Below are positions 33,931 to 42,518 of a stretch of 44,565 nt of DNA, piece after piece. The position numbers and the translations under genes were made by a program. This DNA is from JBMHDN01 sp049889355 (GTDB taxonomy: Bacteria > Pseudomonadota > Alphaproteobacteria > Puniceispirillales > Puniceispirillaceae). A model generated the notes under the pieces. That model searched no databases. It was not told the origin of the DNA and worked only from the letters and a program-made list of their open reading frames with translations. Position 1 is the stretch's first letter, and each line of letters starts with the position of its first letter. The stretch is taken from NCBI GenBank assembly GCA_049889355.1, contig JBMHDN010000054.1:1-44565 (forward strand), given 5' to 3'.

Positions 33931-34782
33931 ATGTTCCCAACACCTATCCAAAAGGCAGGCCCGTTTTCACGTATCAGCTATCGTGTCGCTGTTCCTGTTG
34001 CCTTGATCATATGGCTTATCCCGCTCTTAGGCGTGATGATGACAGCCTTGCGTGGGCCTGGTGATATTACCGCAGGTAATTTGTGGGGTGCGCCATCTGA
34101 AATGATGTTTGCGCAAAATATGCAGGATGTCTTTACCAACACGCCGATGTGGGATTTCATCCTAAACAGCTTTAAGATCACCATTCCGACGATGATCGGG
34201 GCGGTAGCGCTTTCTTGCATGACTGGATTTGCGCTGGCCAGCTATAAATTCAAAGGCAATCTGCTTTTGTTTTTCACCTTTGTCGCAGGTAATTTTATCC
34301 CCTTTCAAATCCTTATGATCCCGGTACGTGATTTAACCTTCCAGGTTGGTCTTTATGACACAATTACTGGTCTTGTGATGTTCCATGTTGCGTTTCAGAC
34401 TGGGTTTTGTACCTTGTTTATGCGTAATTTCATCAAGGCGCTGCCTTATGAATTATTAGAGGCTGCGCGTATTGACGGGGCCTCTGAGTTCAAGATTTTC
34501 TGGCAGATTGTCCTGCCGCTCATCAGGCCAGCTATCGCGGCATTATGTGTACTGATTTTCACCTTTATCTGGAATGATTATTTCTGGGCCACTGTTCTTA
34601 TTCAAGGCCAGCATGCGATGCCTGTTACCGCTGGTCTCAAATCGTTGAACGGCCAATGGATTGCAGCCTATCACCTGATTTCTGCAGGGGCCATTGTTGC
34701 GGCGATTCCGCCTGTTCTGATGTTTTTCATTATGCAAAGGCATTTCATTGCCGGGCTAACCTTGGGTGCCAGTAAAGGGTAG
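33931..34782 (+). CDS. sugar ABC transporter permease (MalG/UgpE type)
   Basis: This 283-residue permease has six hydrophobic spans. Its EAA loop reads LLEAARIDGASEFKIFWQIVLPLIRP (about 170-195; quoted here in part, key residues E-A-A and G). The pattern FNDYFW-like FIWNDYFWA near the C-terminus is typical of MalG-type subunits. It is translationally adjacent to the other permease and works with it, the binding protein and the ATPase encoded at 40270-41298 on the other strand. Confidence 0.9.
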   Translation: MFPTPIQKAGPFSRISYRVAVPVALIIWLIPLLGVMMTALRGPGDITAGNLWGAPSEMMFAQNMQDVFTNTPMWDFILNSFKITIPTMIGAVALSCMTGFALASYKFKGNLLLFFTFVAGNFIPFQILMIPVRDLTFQVGLYDTITGLVMFHVAFQTGFCTLFMRNFIKALPYELLEAARIDGASEFKIFWQIVLPLIRPAIAALCVLIFTFIWNDYFWATVLIQGQHAMPVTAGLKSLNGQWIAAYHLISAGAIVAAIPPVLMFFIMQRHFIAGLTLGASKG

Positions 34783-34823
34783 GACCTCACTTTTGGTGAT
34801 GGGTGCGTTTAGAGGGTAGAGTT

Positions 34824-36152
34824 ATGACAAAAATCTCAATTATCGGGGCTGGCAGCACCGTTTTTATGCGCAATATCGTAACCGATATCCTGTTGGAACC
34901 GGCCTTTCATGATTGCCAGATCGCACTTCAGGATATTGACGAGAAGCGCCTTAAAACATCGCATTTGGTGGTGCAGAAGATTACTGAAACCTTAGGTGTT
35001 AACCCGTCTGTGCAAGCGACTTTGAGCCGCGAAGAGGCATTGCGCGGATCGGATTTCGTCATTTTGATGATTCAGGTTGGTGGCTATAAACCATCCACTG
35101 TCATAGATTTTGAAATCCCAGCAAAATATGGCCTCAAGCAAACCATTGCAGATACGCTTGGCATTGGTGGTATCATGCGCGGCCTGCGCACTGTGCCGGT
35201 ATTGCTGGATATCGCGCGTGATATGGAAGCCTATTGTCCAGATGCCTGGATGTTGCAATATGTCAATCCGATGGCCATTAATTGCCTTGCTCTATCGCGT
35301 CTATCGCCTGAATTAAATTATGTGGGCTTGTGCCATTCGGTACAAGGCACAGCGGCAGATCTGGCCCGTGATCTGGGCGAAGATTTTGACCAGATTGAGT
35401 ATGATTGTGCCGGCATTAATCATATGGCTTTTTACACACGCTTTGAAAAGCGGCTGAGCGATGGCAGCCGTGAAGACCTCTATCCGCGGCTTCATCAAAT
35501 TGGGGCAGAACAGAGCTTTGGCCCGAACTGGGATGGGTGTACCAACCATGTACGCTATGAGCTGTTAAAACATTTTGGCTATTTTGTAACCGAATCCTCA
35601 GAGCATTTTGCCGAATATACCCCCTGGTTTATCAAGAACCACCAGCCTGACTTGCTGAAAACATTGAATATTCCCATCAATGAATATATCCGCCGTTGTG
35701 AAAAACAAATCTCTGAATGGGATGCACAAGAAGAAGCCTTGCTGGCAGAAGAAAAGCTGGTCTGTGAAAAATCGGTGGAATATGCCGCCCGCATTATCAC
35801 CTCGATGGTGACTGGCAGCAAAGATAAAATCTATGGCAATGTATTGAACACAGATTTAGTGCCAGATTTACCGGCCTATTCTTGTGTGGAAGTGCCGTGC
35901 CTGACCTCAGCGGGCAAGCTAGAGCCGCAGAAAGTTGCCCCATTGCCGCTTCATCTCAGCCGTCTGATGCAAACCAATATTTCGGTTCAGCAATTAACTG
36001 TTGAGGCATTGGCCACAGGCAAGAAGGACAGCATTTATCATGCGGCTATGCTGGATCCGCATACAGCCGCAGAACTGAATCTTGACCAGATCCGCGCTAT
36101 GGTGGATGAATTGCTGGTGGCACATGAAGGTTGGATACCGGAATTTCACTGA
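34824..36152 (+). CDS. glycoside hydrolase family 4 alpha-galactosidase (MelA-like)
   Basis: The 442-residue NAD- and Mn-dependent GH4 enzyme has a Rossmann motif IIGAGSTVFMRNIV (6-19). The metal ligands are Cys170 in GLCHSVQGT and His200 in GINHMAFY. The CHSVQ form marks the alpha-galactosidase branch; the 6-phospho-glycosidase branch has a different residue pattern after the Cys. It hydrolyses alpha-galactosides in the cytoplasm by an oxidation-elimination mechanism. I start at the ATG at 34824, with GAGGGTAGAG upstream. GalT begins on its last stop-codon base. Substrates could include melibiose or algal galactosylglycerols; the choice is not readable from sequence. Confidence 0.88.
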   Translation: MTKISIIGAGSTVFMRNIVTDILLEPAFHDCQIALQDIDEKRLKTSHLVVQKITETLGVNPSVQATLSREEALRGSDFVILMIQVGGYKPSTVIDFEIPAKYGLKQTIADTLGIGGIMRGLRTVPVLLDIARDMEAYCPDAWMLQYVNPMAINCLALSRLSPELNYVGLCHSVQGTAADLARDLGEDFDQIEYDCAGINHMAFYTRFEKRLSDGSREDLYPRLHQIGAEQSFGPNWDGCTNHVRYELLKHFGYFVTESSEHFAEYTPWFIKNHQPDLLKTLNIPINEYIRRCEKQISEWDAQEEALLAEEKLVCEKSVEYAARIITSMVTGSKDKIYGNVLNTDLVPDLPAYSCVEVPCLTSAGKLEPQKVAPLPLHLSRLMQTNISVQQLTVEALATGKKDSIYHAAMLDPHTAAELNLDQIRAMVDELLVAHEGWIPEFH

Positions 36153-37207
36153 TGGCATTTCACTGCATCAAGCTTGATCGTGGCGGCGGGCGTACACTCC
36201 ACCTCTACAGCACGGAAAAAAATGACTATCGTCAGTTTGAAGGGCTACCGCCTGTTTCAAGCTCAGATGCGCATTTGCGCTGGCATCCCTTGCGCCGCGA
36301 ATGGATAGGCCATGCTGCAGGCCGCCAAGGGCGGACATTTTTACCGCAAGCAGCTGACTGTCCGCTTTGTGCGATGACTGAGGCTGACAAGCCGAGTGAT
36401 ATTCCGGTGGATGATTATGAGATCGCGATTTTCACCAACCGGTTTTCAGCCTTATCCGAACAAGCCGGTCTGCCTCCTGAACTGGACATCGCAACACAGC
36501 CTGGCATCGGCTTGTGCGAGGTGGTCTCATATAGCGCAGAACATGGAGCCAGCCTCTCAACTATAGGGCCAGAGCGAATCTCATTATTGCTCGCTGCCAT
36601 CGGCGACAGAATAACCGATATTTATCAGCATCCAGATATTGAAATGGTGTTGCCCTTTGAAAATCGCGGGCGTGAGATTGGCGTGACATTAGACCATCCC
36701 CATGGCCAGATTTATGCACTCTCGCATCTGCCTGAACAAATGCGCATACAAGCTGACGCGATGGCTGAGGATATGCCATTGGCGAACCTATCGGCGCAGT
36801 TAGACTCTGCTTTGCTGATTGCAGAGAATGACAGTGGGATTGCCTATTGTCCGCGCTGGGCACGCTATCCTTTTGAAGTGTGGGTCATGCCACATCGCCA
36901 GATGGATGGGCCGCAAGACCTAACCGATAGTGAACGCGCCGATATGGCCGATTTAGTGGCTGAGGTTGCGCGGCGGCTAGATACGGTGTTTGATGGCCCG
37001 ATGCCCTATACGCTGGCTTGGCATGTGGCGCCCAAGGGCTATCAGGGCCGCCATCATTTTTACCTGGCTTTCCAGCCTTTGAAGCGCGGCCAGAACAAGC
37101 AAAAATATCTGGCCTCTGTTGAACAGATTACCGGCTTTTTCCTGGTTGATCTGCCACCTGAAAAAGCAGCTGCTATCCTGCGTGGTGAGGAAAAGGCAGA
37201 TGCCTGA
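36152..37207 (+). CDS. galT: galactose-1-phosphate uridylyltransferase
   Basis: This HIT-superfamily protein of 351 residues has the catalytic His-Pro-His motif DHPHGQIYA, with His184 the probable uridylylated residue. Zn-site cysteines are Cys70 and Cys73 (CPLC), and FTNRFSAL and the C-terminal HFYLAFQPL segments are conserved. It exchanges UDP between UDP-glucose and galactose-1-phosphate in the Leloir pathway. The ATG at 36152 uses the A of the preceding TGA. It overlaps galK by 8 bases. No galE is present in the window. Confidence 0.92.
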   Translation: MAFHCIKLDRGGGRTLHLYSTEKNDYRQFEGLPPVSSSDAHLRWHPLRREWIGHAAGRQGRTFLPQAADCPLCAMTEADKPSDIPVDDYEIAIFTNRFSALSEQAGLPPELDIATQPGIGLCEVVSYSAEHGASLSTIGPERISLLLAAIGDRITDIYQHPDIEMVLPFENRGREIGVTLDHPHGQIYALSHLPEQMRIQADAMAEDMPLANLSAQLDSALLIAENDSGIAYCPRWARYPFEVWVMPHRQMDGPQDLTDSERADMADLVAEVARRLDTVFDGPMPYTLAWHVAPKGYQGRHHFYLAFQPLKRGQNKQKYLASVEQITGFFLVDLPPEKAAAILRGEEKADA

Positions 37208-38279
37208 GCAAACCCATCTGAGCGAAGCATTTAAAGATCATTTTGGCCACCCGGCTGAGGCTGAGGCCACGGCCCATGGCCGCGTTAATCTGATCGGCGA
37301 GCACACAGATTATTGTGATGGCTTTGTGATGCCCACTCTCATCAGGCCATCTATTTCTGTTGCGCTGTCCCTGTGCAAAGATGGCCAGATTTCAGGCGTA
37401 TCAGACGGGTTTGAAGCTGAGACAGTCCCGCTTATGCCAGTGGCAACTCAAAGCTGGCTGCGTTTTGTGCAAGGGGCGGTGCATTATCTGAATGAAAAGG
37501 GCGCTGATATTCAAGGCGTCAATCTGATGGTGGCCTCTGATATTCCAGCGGGTGCGGGTGTGTCCTCGTCTGCTGCGTTGGAAATCGCGCTGCTGCGGGC
37601 ACTGACAGCCTGCACAAAGCAGCATTTCTGCGATGAAGAGCTGGCGGTTATTGGCCGTCAGATAGAGCATCACTTTGTGGGTACGCAATGTGGCATTATG
37701 GATCAGATGGCCGTGGCCAAAGCGACCTTGGGAGAGGCGTTGTTTCTGGATTGCCGCTCGCATGAGGCAGAGCTTGTCTTGCTGCCAGCGTCTGCCCGTC
37801 TGGTGGTTATCCATTCAGGCAGCAGCCGCAGCCTGTCATCCAGCCTTTATAATGAGCGGCTGAAGGAAACTCAGCTTGCTGCCAAAACATTAGGTTTGTC
37901 CAGTTTAAGAGACGCTAAGGTCGATGATTTCAAACAGATTTCAGATGCCCTTATCGCCAAACGGGCGCGTCATGTGATAACGGAAAATCAGCGAGTGCTT
38001 GATGCCAAACAAGCTCTGATGGACCAGGAGCTTGAAACATTAGGCATGCTGATGAATCAAAGCCACCGCTCGCTGGCAGAGGATTATGAAGTTTCAAGTG
38101 CTGAGCTGGATCATCTCGTGATGGCTGCACATACCGCCGGGGCCTATGGCGCGCGCCTGACCGGTGCTGGTTTTGGTGGTTGTATCATCGCGTTGATGCC
38201 AGCAGAAAATCTCAGCCAAAGAGTTAACCAAATTTTGAAAAATGCGCCAGCCAGCTGGCTAGTGGATATCAGCGATTGA
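37200..38279 (+). CDS. galK: galactokinase
   Basis: The 359-residue GHMP kinase carries the galactokinase signature GRVNLIGEHTDYCDGFVMP (residues 29-47), the ATP-binding loop IPAGAGVSSSAALEIAL and the C-terminal GARLTGAGFGGCIIAL. It phosphorylates galactose at C1. The start ATG at 37200 lies in the galT coding end (8-base overlap); the longer frame would only read through galT in another frame. It is the last gene of the plus-strand galactoside operon and converges with the beta-galactosidase gene. Confidence 0.93.
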   Translation: MPEQTHLSEAFKDHFGHPAEAEATAHGRVNLIGEHTDYCDGFVMPTLIRPSISVALSLCKDGQISGVSDGFEAETVPLMPVATQSWLRFVQGAVHYLNEKGADIQGVNLMVASDIPAGAGVSSSAALEIALLRALTACTKQHFCDEELAVIGRQIEHHFVGTQCGIMDQMAVAKATLGEALFLDCRSHEAELVLLPASARLVVIHSGSSRSLSSSLYNERLKETQLAAKTLGLSSLRDAKVDDFKQISDALIAKRARHVITENQRVLDAKQALMDQELETLGMLMNQSHRSLAEDYEVSSAELDHLVMAAHTAGAYGARLTGAGFGGCIIALMPAENLSQRVNQILKNAPASWLVDISD

Positions 38280-38292
38280 GCTGATAATCGCT
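38271..38292. terminator. hairpin between convergent galK and beta-galactosidase genes
   Basis: AGCGATT (38271-38277) pairs with AATCGCT (38286-38292) across an 8-base loop. It spans the galK stop codon. No T-run follows on either strand, so intrinsic termination is doubtful, but it is the only structure in the 17-base gap between the two operons. Confidence 0.3.
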
Positions 38293-38296
38293 AAGC

Positions 38297-40270
38297 CTAA
38301 CCACAATCCAGTATCGTCACATCAGCTTGTTTCATCTGCCGACTGCCCAGCAGGATGGTGCCTTGAAAGCTATCTGGAATGGTGACTTCATCTGGCCCAT
38401 AATGGGTAAATATGGCCAAATGACCGCGTTGGCGCACCCGCAAATATGGCGGCATATCATGGGTCGTAACGCCAGAGCGTGTCATCATATCCCCGATGAT
38501 CGCTTTTAGCAGTTTTGCATCAGGCCATGCAGTGAGATAGGCCCCTGCATTACCGCGGCACAGCAGAGGCAGACCATCTGCTGATGTGCCTTCTGCTTGA
38601 CCTGATACACGCCCTTCTTCACGCCAGACAGAGACCTGACCTGAAACGCCTTGCCATGAAGCGCCTATCGGCAGACGGGCTGGTAGCGCATCAATACGGG
38701 TGGTGGTAAAGCCGGTGAGCTCAGAAATGCCAGATTGGCTCAGCTCAGCAGGCAGTTGGAAATCACTTGTTTTCAGGCCGGTGCGCGGGCCTGCCAGAAT
38801 CTGCGCATTTGAACGGCTGAGCGCTGTCATCATCTCAGGGCGCATATGCGCGAGTGCTGGTGCCAAAATGAGTTTATAACCCGCAATGTCATCTTTGGGC
38901 CCAATAACATCGACAGACCCGCCATTTTGTCTGACCGCACGATAGAAATCTAACAAGAGCCGAAGATAATTAAAATCTGTGCTCTGTCCGTCTAACTCGC
39001 TCATCCAGTCTGCTTCATAATCATGAATAAGTGCGATAGGCGCATTTGCAGTATCAGGCAATGTGATTGCCTTCAATTCGTCAGCGACCTGCCGGGCTTC
39101 ACTGAGGCCTGGGGCAGGGCTGTAATCACGGTAATTCAGGCCGGCATGCATCTGTTCTTGGGCAAAGGGGGCCTGACGCCAGCGAAAATAGCTTACCAAT
39201 TCGGCATCATGGGCAAAGGCTTCCCAGGACCAAAAACGCACCGCGCCAGCCAAGGGAACAGGGTTAAAGGCTGCCCAATTCACCGGTCCTGGCTGCTGCT
39301 CCATAATCCACAACCGGCCCATGGCCCGATACAGATCATGATGAAAGGCCTGAAAATCAGGATCACCAAGACGATAGCAATCAGCCTCTAGTTGGCTGTC
39401 TTTTCTCGCGATTTGCTGCATATCCTGTAAAAAGCCGAGCGGGTAGGAATCCCAGCTGGCAATTTCCATATCAGCAGCGACTGGGCGATGGTCAAACTGG
39501 TTAAACCGACCCATATAATTATGCGCAATTGGCCTGTCAGGCGAATAACGGCGAATGATATCGGTTTGTATCTGATTAAAGGCTACAATCTCATCTGTGG
39601 CAAACCGCCTGAAATCTAGATTGTGAGAGGGGTTCGCTTCGGTGACAGTTAGATTGGGCAATTCCACTGAATCAAAAGACGCATAGCACATAGACCAGAA
39701 TAAATTGCCCCAGGCTTCATTCAGCCTCTCTACCGTCTGATATTTATCACGCAGCCAATCCTGAAAACGGGTTTTGGCAGAGTCACACCAAGATAAAGCG
39801 GTATCATGACAGCCATATTCATTATCTGTCTGCCAGGCAATAACTGCTGGATGGGTGCCATAGCGTTTGGCGAGCACTTCGGTTATGCGGGCACATTCTG
39901 TGCGATAGCCCAGATGCGAAAATGAATAATGGCGGCGCGACCCATAACCACGCTTATGTCCCATTTCATCCACAGCCAACATATCAGGCATTTCATCCAC
40001 CAGCCATTTAGGCGGTGTCGCGGTCGGGGTGCATAAAATCACCTTCAGACCTGCTTGATGCAGCGTATCGATAGCCCTGTCCAGCCAGCCAAATTCATAT
40101 TGGCCGCGCTTTGGTTCCATTAAAACCCAGCTAAATTCGGCGATACGCACAAAAGACAGGCCGGCCGCTGCCATAGCACGCGCATCCTCGGCCCATTTAT
40201 CCTCTGGCCAATGCTCAGGATAATAGCACACACCTGTGGCAGGGAAGGGGGCCGCCAAATCCTTTGTCAT
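38297..40270 (-). CDS. glycoside hydrolase family 42 beta-galactosidase
   Basis: The 657-residue GH42 enzyme has a TIM-barrel domain with GVCYYPEHWPEDKW (13-26), the acid/base Glu151 in QTDNEYGCHDT, and the nucleophile Glu324 in LWIMEQQPGPVNW. A trimerisation domain follows (about 400-600) and then a short beta domain. No signal peptide, so it is cytoplasmic and cleaves imported beta-galactosides. It begins on the stop codon of the upstream ABC ATPase gene (1-base overlap), tying it to transport. GH42 enzymes prefer lactose poorly and often act on galactooligosaccharides, but I cannot tell here. Confidence 0.93.
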   Translation of the reverse strand: MTKDLAAPFPATGVCYYPEHWPEDKWAEDARAMAAAGLSFVRIAEFSWVLMEPKRGQYEFGWLDRAIDTLHQAGLKVILCTPTATPPKWLVDEMPDMLAVDEMGHKRGYGSRRHYSFSHLGYRTECARITEVLAKRYGTHPAVIAWQTDNEYGCHDTALSWCDSAKTRFQDWLRDKYQTVERLNEAWGNLFWSMCYASFDSVELPNLTVTEANPSHNLDFRRFATDEIVAFNQIQTDIIRRYSPDRPIAHNYMGRFNQFDHRPVAADMEIASWDSYPLGFLQDMQQIARKDSQLEADCYRLGDPDFQAFHHDLYRAMGRLWIMEQQPGPVNWAAFNPVPLAGAVRFWSWEAFAHDAELVSYFRWRQAPFAQEQMHAGLNYRDYSPAPGLSEARQVADELKAITLPDTANAPIALIHDYEADWMSELDGQSTDFNYLRLLLDFYRAVRQNGGSVDVIGPKDDIAGYKLILAPALAHMRPEMMTALSRSNAQILAGPRTGLKTSDFQLPAELSQSGISELTGFTTTRIDALPARLPIGASWQGVSGQVSVWREEGRVSGQAEGTSADGLPLLCRGNAGAYLTAWPDAKLLKAIIGDMMTRSGVTTHDMPPYLRVRQRGHLAIFTHYGPDEVTIPDSFQGTILLGSRQMKQADVTILDCG

Positions 40271-41298
40271 CAGCTCAAACAGACACCGTCAGCATCAAAT
40301 AAATGCAAGCGGCTATTGTCAAAGGTGAAATGGATAGGCTGACCTGTCTCTGGCAGTGCGCCATCTTCTAATTTGGCCACCAGCTCAGCGCCATCTTCTA
40401 AGCTGACATAAACAAGCGCATTTTCACCCAGATGTTCCAGATGGCGGACTGTGCCAGAAATTTTTGCTTTGCCAGAGGGCGAGAGGCTCAGATGTTCTGG
40501 GCGGATACCAAACCGAGCAGGCGCCTTTTTGACAGCCGCCGCAGGCAGGGCTTTTTCAAAGCCTTTAGCATCTAAAATGTTCATCTTTGGGCTGCCAATA
40601 AATTCAGCAACAAACTGGTTGGCTGGCTGGTTATATAATTCAATGGGCGTGCCTACCTGTTCAATGCGCCCGGCATTCAGCACCACAATCCGATCTGCCA
40701 GCGTCATCGCTTCAACCTGATCATGGGTGACATAAATCATCGTCGCATCCAACTCGCTATGTAGCTTGGCAATCTCAATACGAGTCTGGACACGCAAAGC
40801 GGCATCGAGATTGGACAGCGGCTCGTCAAACAAAAAGACCAACGGGTTCCGGACAATGGCACGGCCAATGGCCACACGTTGGCGCTGACCACCTGATAAA
40901 TGTTTCGGCAGGCGATCCAGATAATCTGTTATTTGCAGGCTCTGGGCGGCGGCTTCAACACGCTGTTTAATTTCATCACGTGGTATCTTTGCCTGTTTCA
41001 GACCAAAGGCCATATTCTCAAACACGCTCATATGCGGATAGAGTGCATAAGACTGGAAAACCATGGCCACGCCACGTTCAGCAGGGACCACATCATTGAC
41101 CCGTTCGCCTGCAATTTCCAAGCTACCATCGGTAATTTCTTCAAGGCCGGCAATCATCCGCAGCAAGGTGGATTTACCGCAGCCAGATGGGCCTACAAAA
41201 ACGATGAATTCACCAGATTGGATGTCTAAATCCACCCCGTGAATCACCTCAAGTTTTTCATATGTCTTTTTCAGACCCTTTAATTTGAGTTCTGCCAC
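40270..41298 (-). CDS. sugar ABC transporter ATPase (UgpC/MsmK/MalK type)
   Basis: The 342-residue CUT1-type ATPase has Walker A GPSGCGKST (36-44), signature LSGGQRQR (134-141), Walker B VFLFDEP (154-160) and a C-terminal OB-fold regulatory domain (TOBE) from about 235 with FIGSPKMNIL and GIRPEHL. The start is GTG with GGGGG upstream. The transporter it serves is most likely the binding protein and permeases of 31640-34782, which lack their own ATPase. It is transcribed toward them, with the beta-galactosidase, in a convergent operon. Confidence 0.92.
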   Translation of the reverse strand: MAELKLKGLKKTYEKLEVIHGVDLDIQSGEFIVFVGPSGCGKSTLLRMIAGLEEITDGSLEIAGERVNDVVPAERGVAMVFQSYALYPHMSVFENMAFGLKQAKIPRDEIKQRVEAAAQSLQITDYLDRLPKHLSGGQRQRVAIGRAIVRNPLVFLFDEPLSNLDAALRVQTRIEIAKLHSELDATMIYVTHDQVEAMTLADRIVVLNAGRIEQVGTPIELYNQPANQFVAEFIGSPKMNILDAKGFEKALPAAAVKKAPARFGIRPEHLSLSPSGKAKISGTVRHLEHLGENALVYVSLEDGAELVAKLEDGALPETGQPIHFTFDNSRLHLFDADGVCLS

Positions 41299-41391
41299 TC
41301 TTGCCCCCAGAAAAACGCCCTTATTATGGATTATTCACCATGGCGCGAGGCAGGCCAGATTTCAACTGTAAATACAGGTAAATTGTGAAAA

Positions 41392-42354
41392 TCAGGCTCT
41401 TAATTCGGGAATATTTCCATTGGTGAGCCAACCTTTCCAGATTCGCTCGTCTAACTTGTCCACACTCAACATCAAAAGCTGGGTAAAGAGCAGGGCAAAG
41501 ATAAAACGTGCACCCAATACAACAATCAGGCTAGGCCCGAGCAACATCACAACAGCTGTATCTTCGAATACGGAGTGCAACAGATTGATAAAGCACACCA
41601 CGCCAAACACGTCTTTTTTATCAATCGTGCCAGTGGCCACATCCCGCAACAACAAACCGCTTCCAAATCCAAGGCCAAGCGTCACACCCACAATGGCAAT
41701 CGTCGCGCCGCGCTGACTGATTTTCATAAAGTGCAAAAATGGCTGCAGACACAGAGAAATGAGCTTTTCCACACCGATGATCTTGAGTATTTCAAGGAAA
41801 AATACCAGCAATATAATAATGATTTGGATAAAGACCAAAGCCCAGAACTGGTTCACAACCCAGCCTGTCAAATCTGTGGCAGGGGCATAGTTTGGTAGGT
41901 TGAGCTGAGCAGAAGCACTATACCAACCAGTCAGGTCAAACAGATTGGCCAGAAAAGCACAAATGATAAAGGCCCCGCCAATCCGCACCGTCAAAACCAC
42001 GCGAAGACGCACCCCTGCACGGCGTGAAATCATCCCCTCCACAGGCAATGAATGAGTCAGCAGCATGAACAGTGCCATAACAGATGCCTGGCCCACCGTT
42101 AAATCAAAGCTGGCAGGCAATCCGGCTGCAACCAGCAAGCCGGCATAAGGATTTGTTAACATCGTTGTGGTGAGGACGAGTGCCATCTCAGCAGGCAAAT
42201 CCATAAGGGCCATAGCGGGCGTCATGATGGACACCAACACCATATCAAGGCCCAATTCCTGGAGTATTTTGACGATGATTAGGGTTGGAATCATGATTTT
42301 GAACAGGGTGATAGAGATATCCCAAATATCACGCATTAATTTTTTGAAATCCAT
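41392..42354 (-). CDS. Gate-domain (nucleoside recognition) membrane protein
   Basis: The 320-residue protein has eight or so hydrophobic spans and looks like the Gate / YjiH-type family: an N-terminal ITLFKIMIPTLIIVKILQEL region and repeated FEDTA and LGFGSG-like gate segments (VTLGLGFGSGLLLRD, HSVFEDTAVVMLLGP). Families with this domain include nucleoside transporters and spore proteins; the substrate is unknown. The ATG at 42354 fits best with CAGGG seven bases upstream; another ATG is at 42360. It is divergent from the mttB homologue, so a link with quaternary-amine transport is possible but only positional. The ABC ATPase gene is 93 bases downstream. Confidence 0.75.
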   Translation of the reverse strand: MDFKKLMRDIWDISITLFKIMIPTLIIVKILQELGLDMVLVSIMTPAMALMDLPAEMALVLTTTMLTNPYAGLLVAAGLPASFDLTVGQASVMALFMLLTHSLPVEGMISRRAGVRLRVVLTVRIGGAFIICAFLANLFDLTGWYSASAQLNLPNYAPATDLTGWVVNQFWALVFIQIIIILLVFFLEILKIIGVEKLISLCLQPFLHFMKISQRGATIAIVGVTLGLGFGSGLLLRDVATGTIDKKDVFGVVCFINLLHSVFEDTAVVMLLGPSLIVVLGARFIFALLFTQLLMLSVDKLDERIWKGWLTNGNIPELRA

Positions 42355-42364
42355 CACCATACCC

Positions 42365-42393
42365 TGAACCAAAATCTGAACCAAAATCTGAAC
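42365..42393. repeat. 2.4 copies of a 12-base tandem repeat
   Basis: TGAACCAAAATC is repeated exactly at 42365-42376 and 42377-42388, followed by TGAAC. It lies in the leader of the Gate-domain gene. It may be a replication slippage product or a doubled binding site. Confidence 0.8.
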
Positions 42394-42411
42394 ATTAAAA
42401 TAAAAAATACC

Positions 42412-42437
42412 GTCATCAGTCTCAGAAATCTGATGAC
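42412..42437. promoter_or_regulatory. perfect 8-base inverted repeat between Gate-protein and mttB-like genes
   Basis: GTCATCAG (42412-42419) is mirrored by CTGATGAC (42430-42437) with a 10-base centre. The centre-to-centre distance of about 18 bases suits a dimeric regulator. It sits about 58 bases before the Gate-protein start and 82 before the methyltransferase start. No regulator gene is adjacent. Confidence 0.5.
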
Positions 42438-42518
42438 AGGCTGCAGGAATGAAGGCAAGAGTTTAATCACGATGATGAAGGTTCAATTTTGAGGCGTGCC
42501 TCGATAAAAAGGGTTGAT

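Noticed and set aside
31528..42416. Identical 14-mer AAAAATACCGTCAT at 31528-31541 and 42403-42416
   Set aside because: Both are intergenic, but a 14-base match is expected a few times by chance in 44 kb; not enough for a shared operator.
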